Origin: an uncultured Granulicatella sp.
GTDB lineage: Bacteria > Bacillota > Bacilli > Lactobacillales > Aerococcaceae
DNA length: 6,783 bases
Direction: 5' to 3'
Assembly (NCBI GenBank): GCA_947254045.1
Contig: CAMYBO010000068.1
Span: forward strand, 1-6,783
Positions within the stretch are counted from its first letter, which is position 1. The number at the start of each line of letters is the position of its first letter. The notes beneath the pieces were generated by a model. That model was not told where the DNA came from, ran no database searches, and saw only the letters and a list, made by a program, of their open reading frames with translations. Both the position numbers and the translations under genes were made by a program. Positions 6,727 to 6,783 of the stretch are shown here, in pieces.

Positions 6727-6762
6727 AGTATATAAAATGTCTTCACTCTTACCTAGTGTCAA
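6727..6762 (-). promoter_or_regulatory. Candidate promoter region of the ABC exporter operon
   Basis: The minus strand carries a perfect TTGACA (6762-6757) upstream of AT-rich -10 candidates. TTTTAT (6737-6732, four of six) lies 19 bases from it, and TATACT (6732-6727, five of six) lies 24 bases away, too far for the same sigma-A contact. At the ideal 17-base spacing there is only CATTTT. Transcription would start about 20 to 30 bases before the ATPase ATG. That a promoter lies here is likely, since the window edge region precedes the first operon gene; which hexamers are used is not settled. Confidence 0.4.
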
Positions 6763-6783
6763 ATATCATCATTTGTATATGAC
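6758..6783. promoter_or_regulatory. Imperfect inverted repeat, possible repressor operator
   Basis: Half-sites GTCAAATA (6758-6765) and TATATGAC (6776-6783) match in seven of eight positions across a 10-base spacer, giving a 26-base dyad with half-site centres 18 bases apart. It covers most of the TTGACA hexamer (6757-6762), so a bound protein would block the promoter. TetR-family regulators often control small exporter operons through such dyads, but no regulator gene is in view. The repeat touches the window edge, so its full length is unknown. Confidence 0.35.

Overview
The window is AT-rich chromosomal DNA of a low-GC Gram-positive bacterium (Firmicutes). The helicase-loader genes dnaB and dnaI follow coaE and nrdR on one strand, an order known from Bacillales and Lactobacillales. 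Strong AGGAGG-type ribosome sites and AT-rich codon use agree with this. A DnaI without zinc-ligand cysteines leans towards Lactobacillales (streptococcal, enterococcal or carnobacterial relatives), but the genus cannot be fixed from this stretch.

Every gene lies on the minus strand, so transcription runs from high to low coordinates. There are two blocks. The upstream block (6697 down to 3566) is a three-gene ABC-2 type exporter: an ATPase (5753-6697) and two different membrane subunits (4692-5756 and 3566-4705). Start/stop overlaps of 4 and 14 bases point to one translationally coupled operon. Upstream of it, at the window edge, lie a perfect TTGACA hexamer, AT-rich -10 candidates and an imperfect inverted repeat that could be a repressor operator. 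The substrate is unknown.

The downstream block is a housekeeping operon: coaE (2740-3345, last step of coenzyme A synthesis), nrdR (2234-2710, repressor of ribonucleotide reductase genes), dnaB (746-2221, primosomal protein and helicase co-loader) and dnaI (1-743, helicase loader ATPase, cut by the window edge). Gaps of 29, 12 and 2 bases with good ribosome sites support co-transcription. The block joins dNTP supply control to loading of the replicative helicase.

Between the blocks (3346-3565) is the least ordinary part of the window: a 133-base element (3432-3564) that folds as a four-way, cloverleaf-like structure with three internal hairpins inside two nested closing stems. It starts one base after the stop codon of the last exporter gene and ends directly against a run of six U in the minus-strand transcript. 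It probably ends or processes the exporter mRNA and insulates coaE, and it may be a dispersed repeat. No tRNA, rRNA, CRISPR array, insertion sequence or phage gene was seen.
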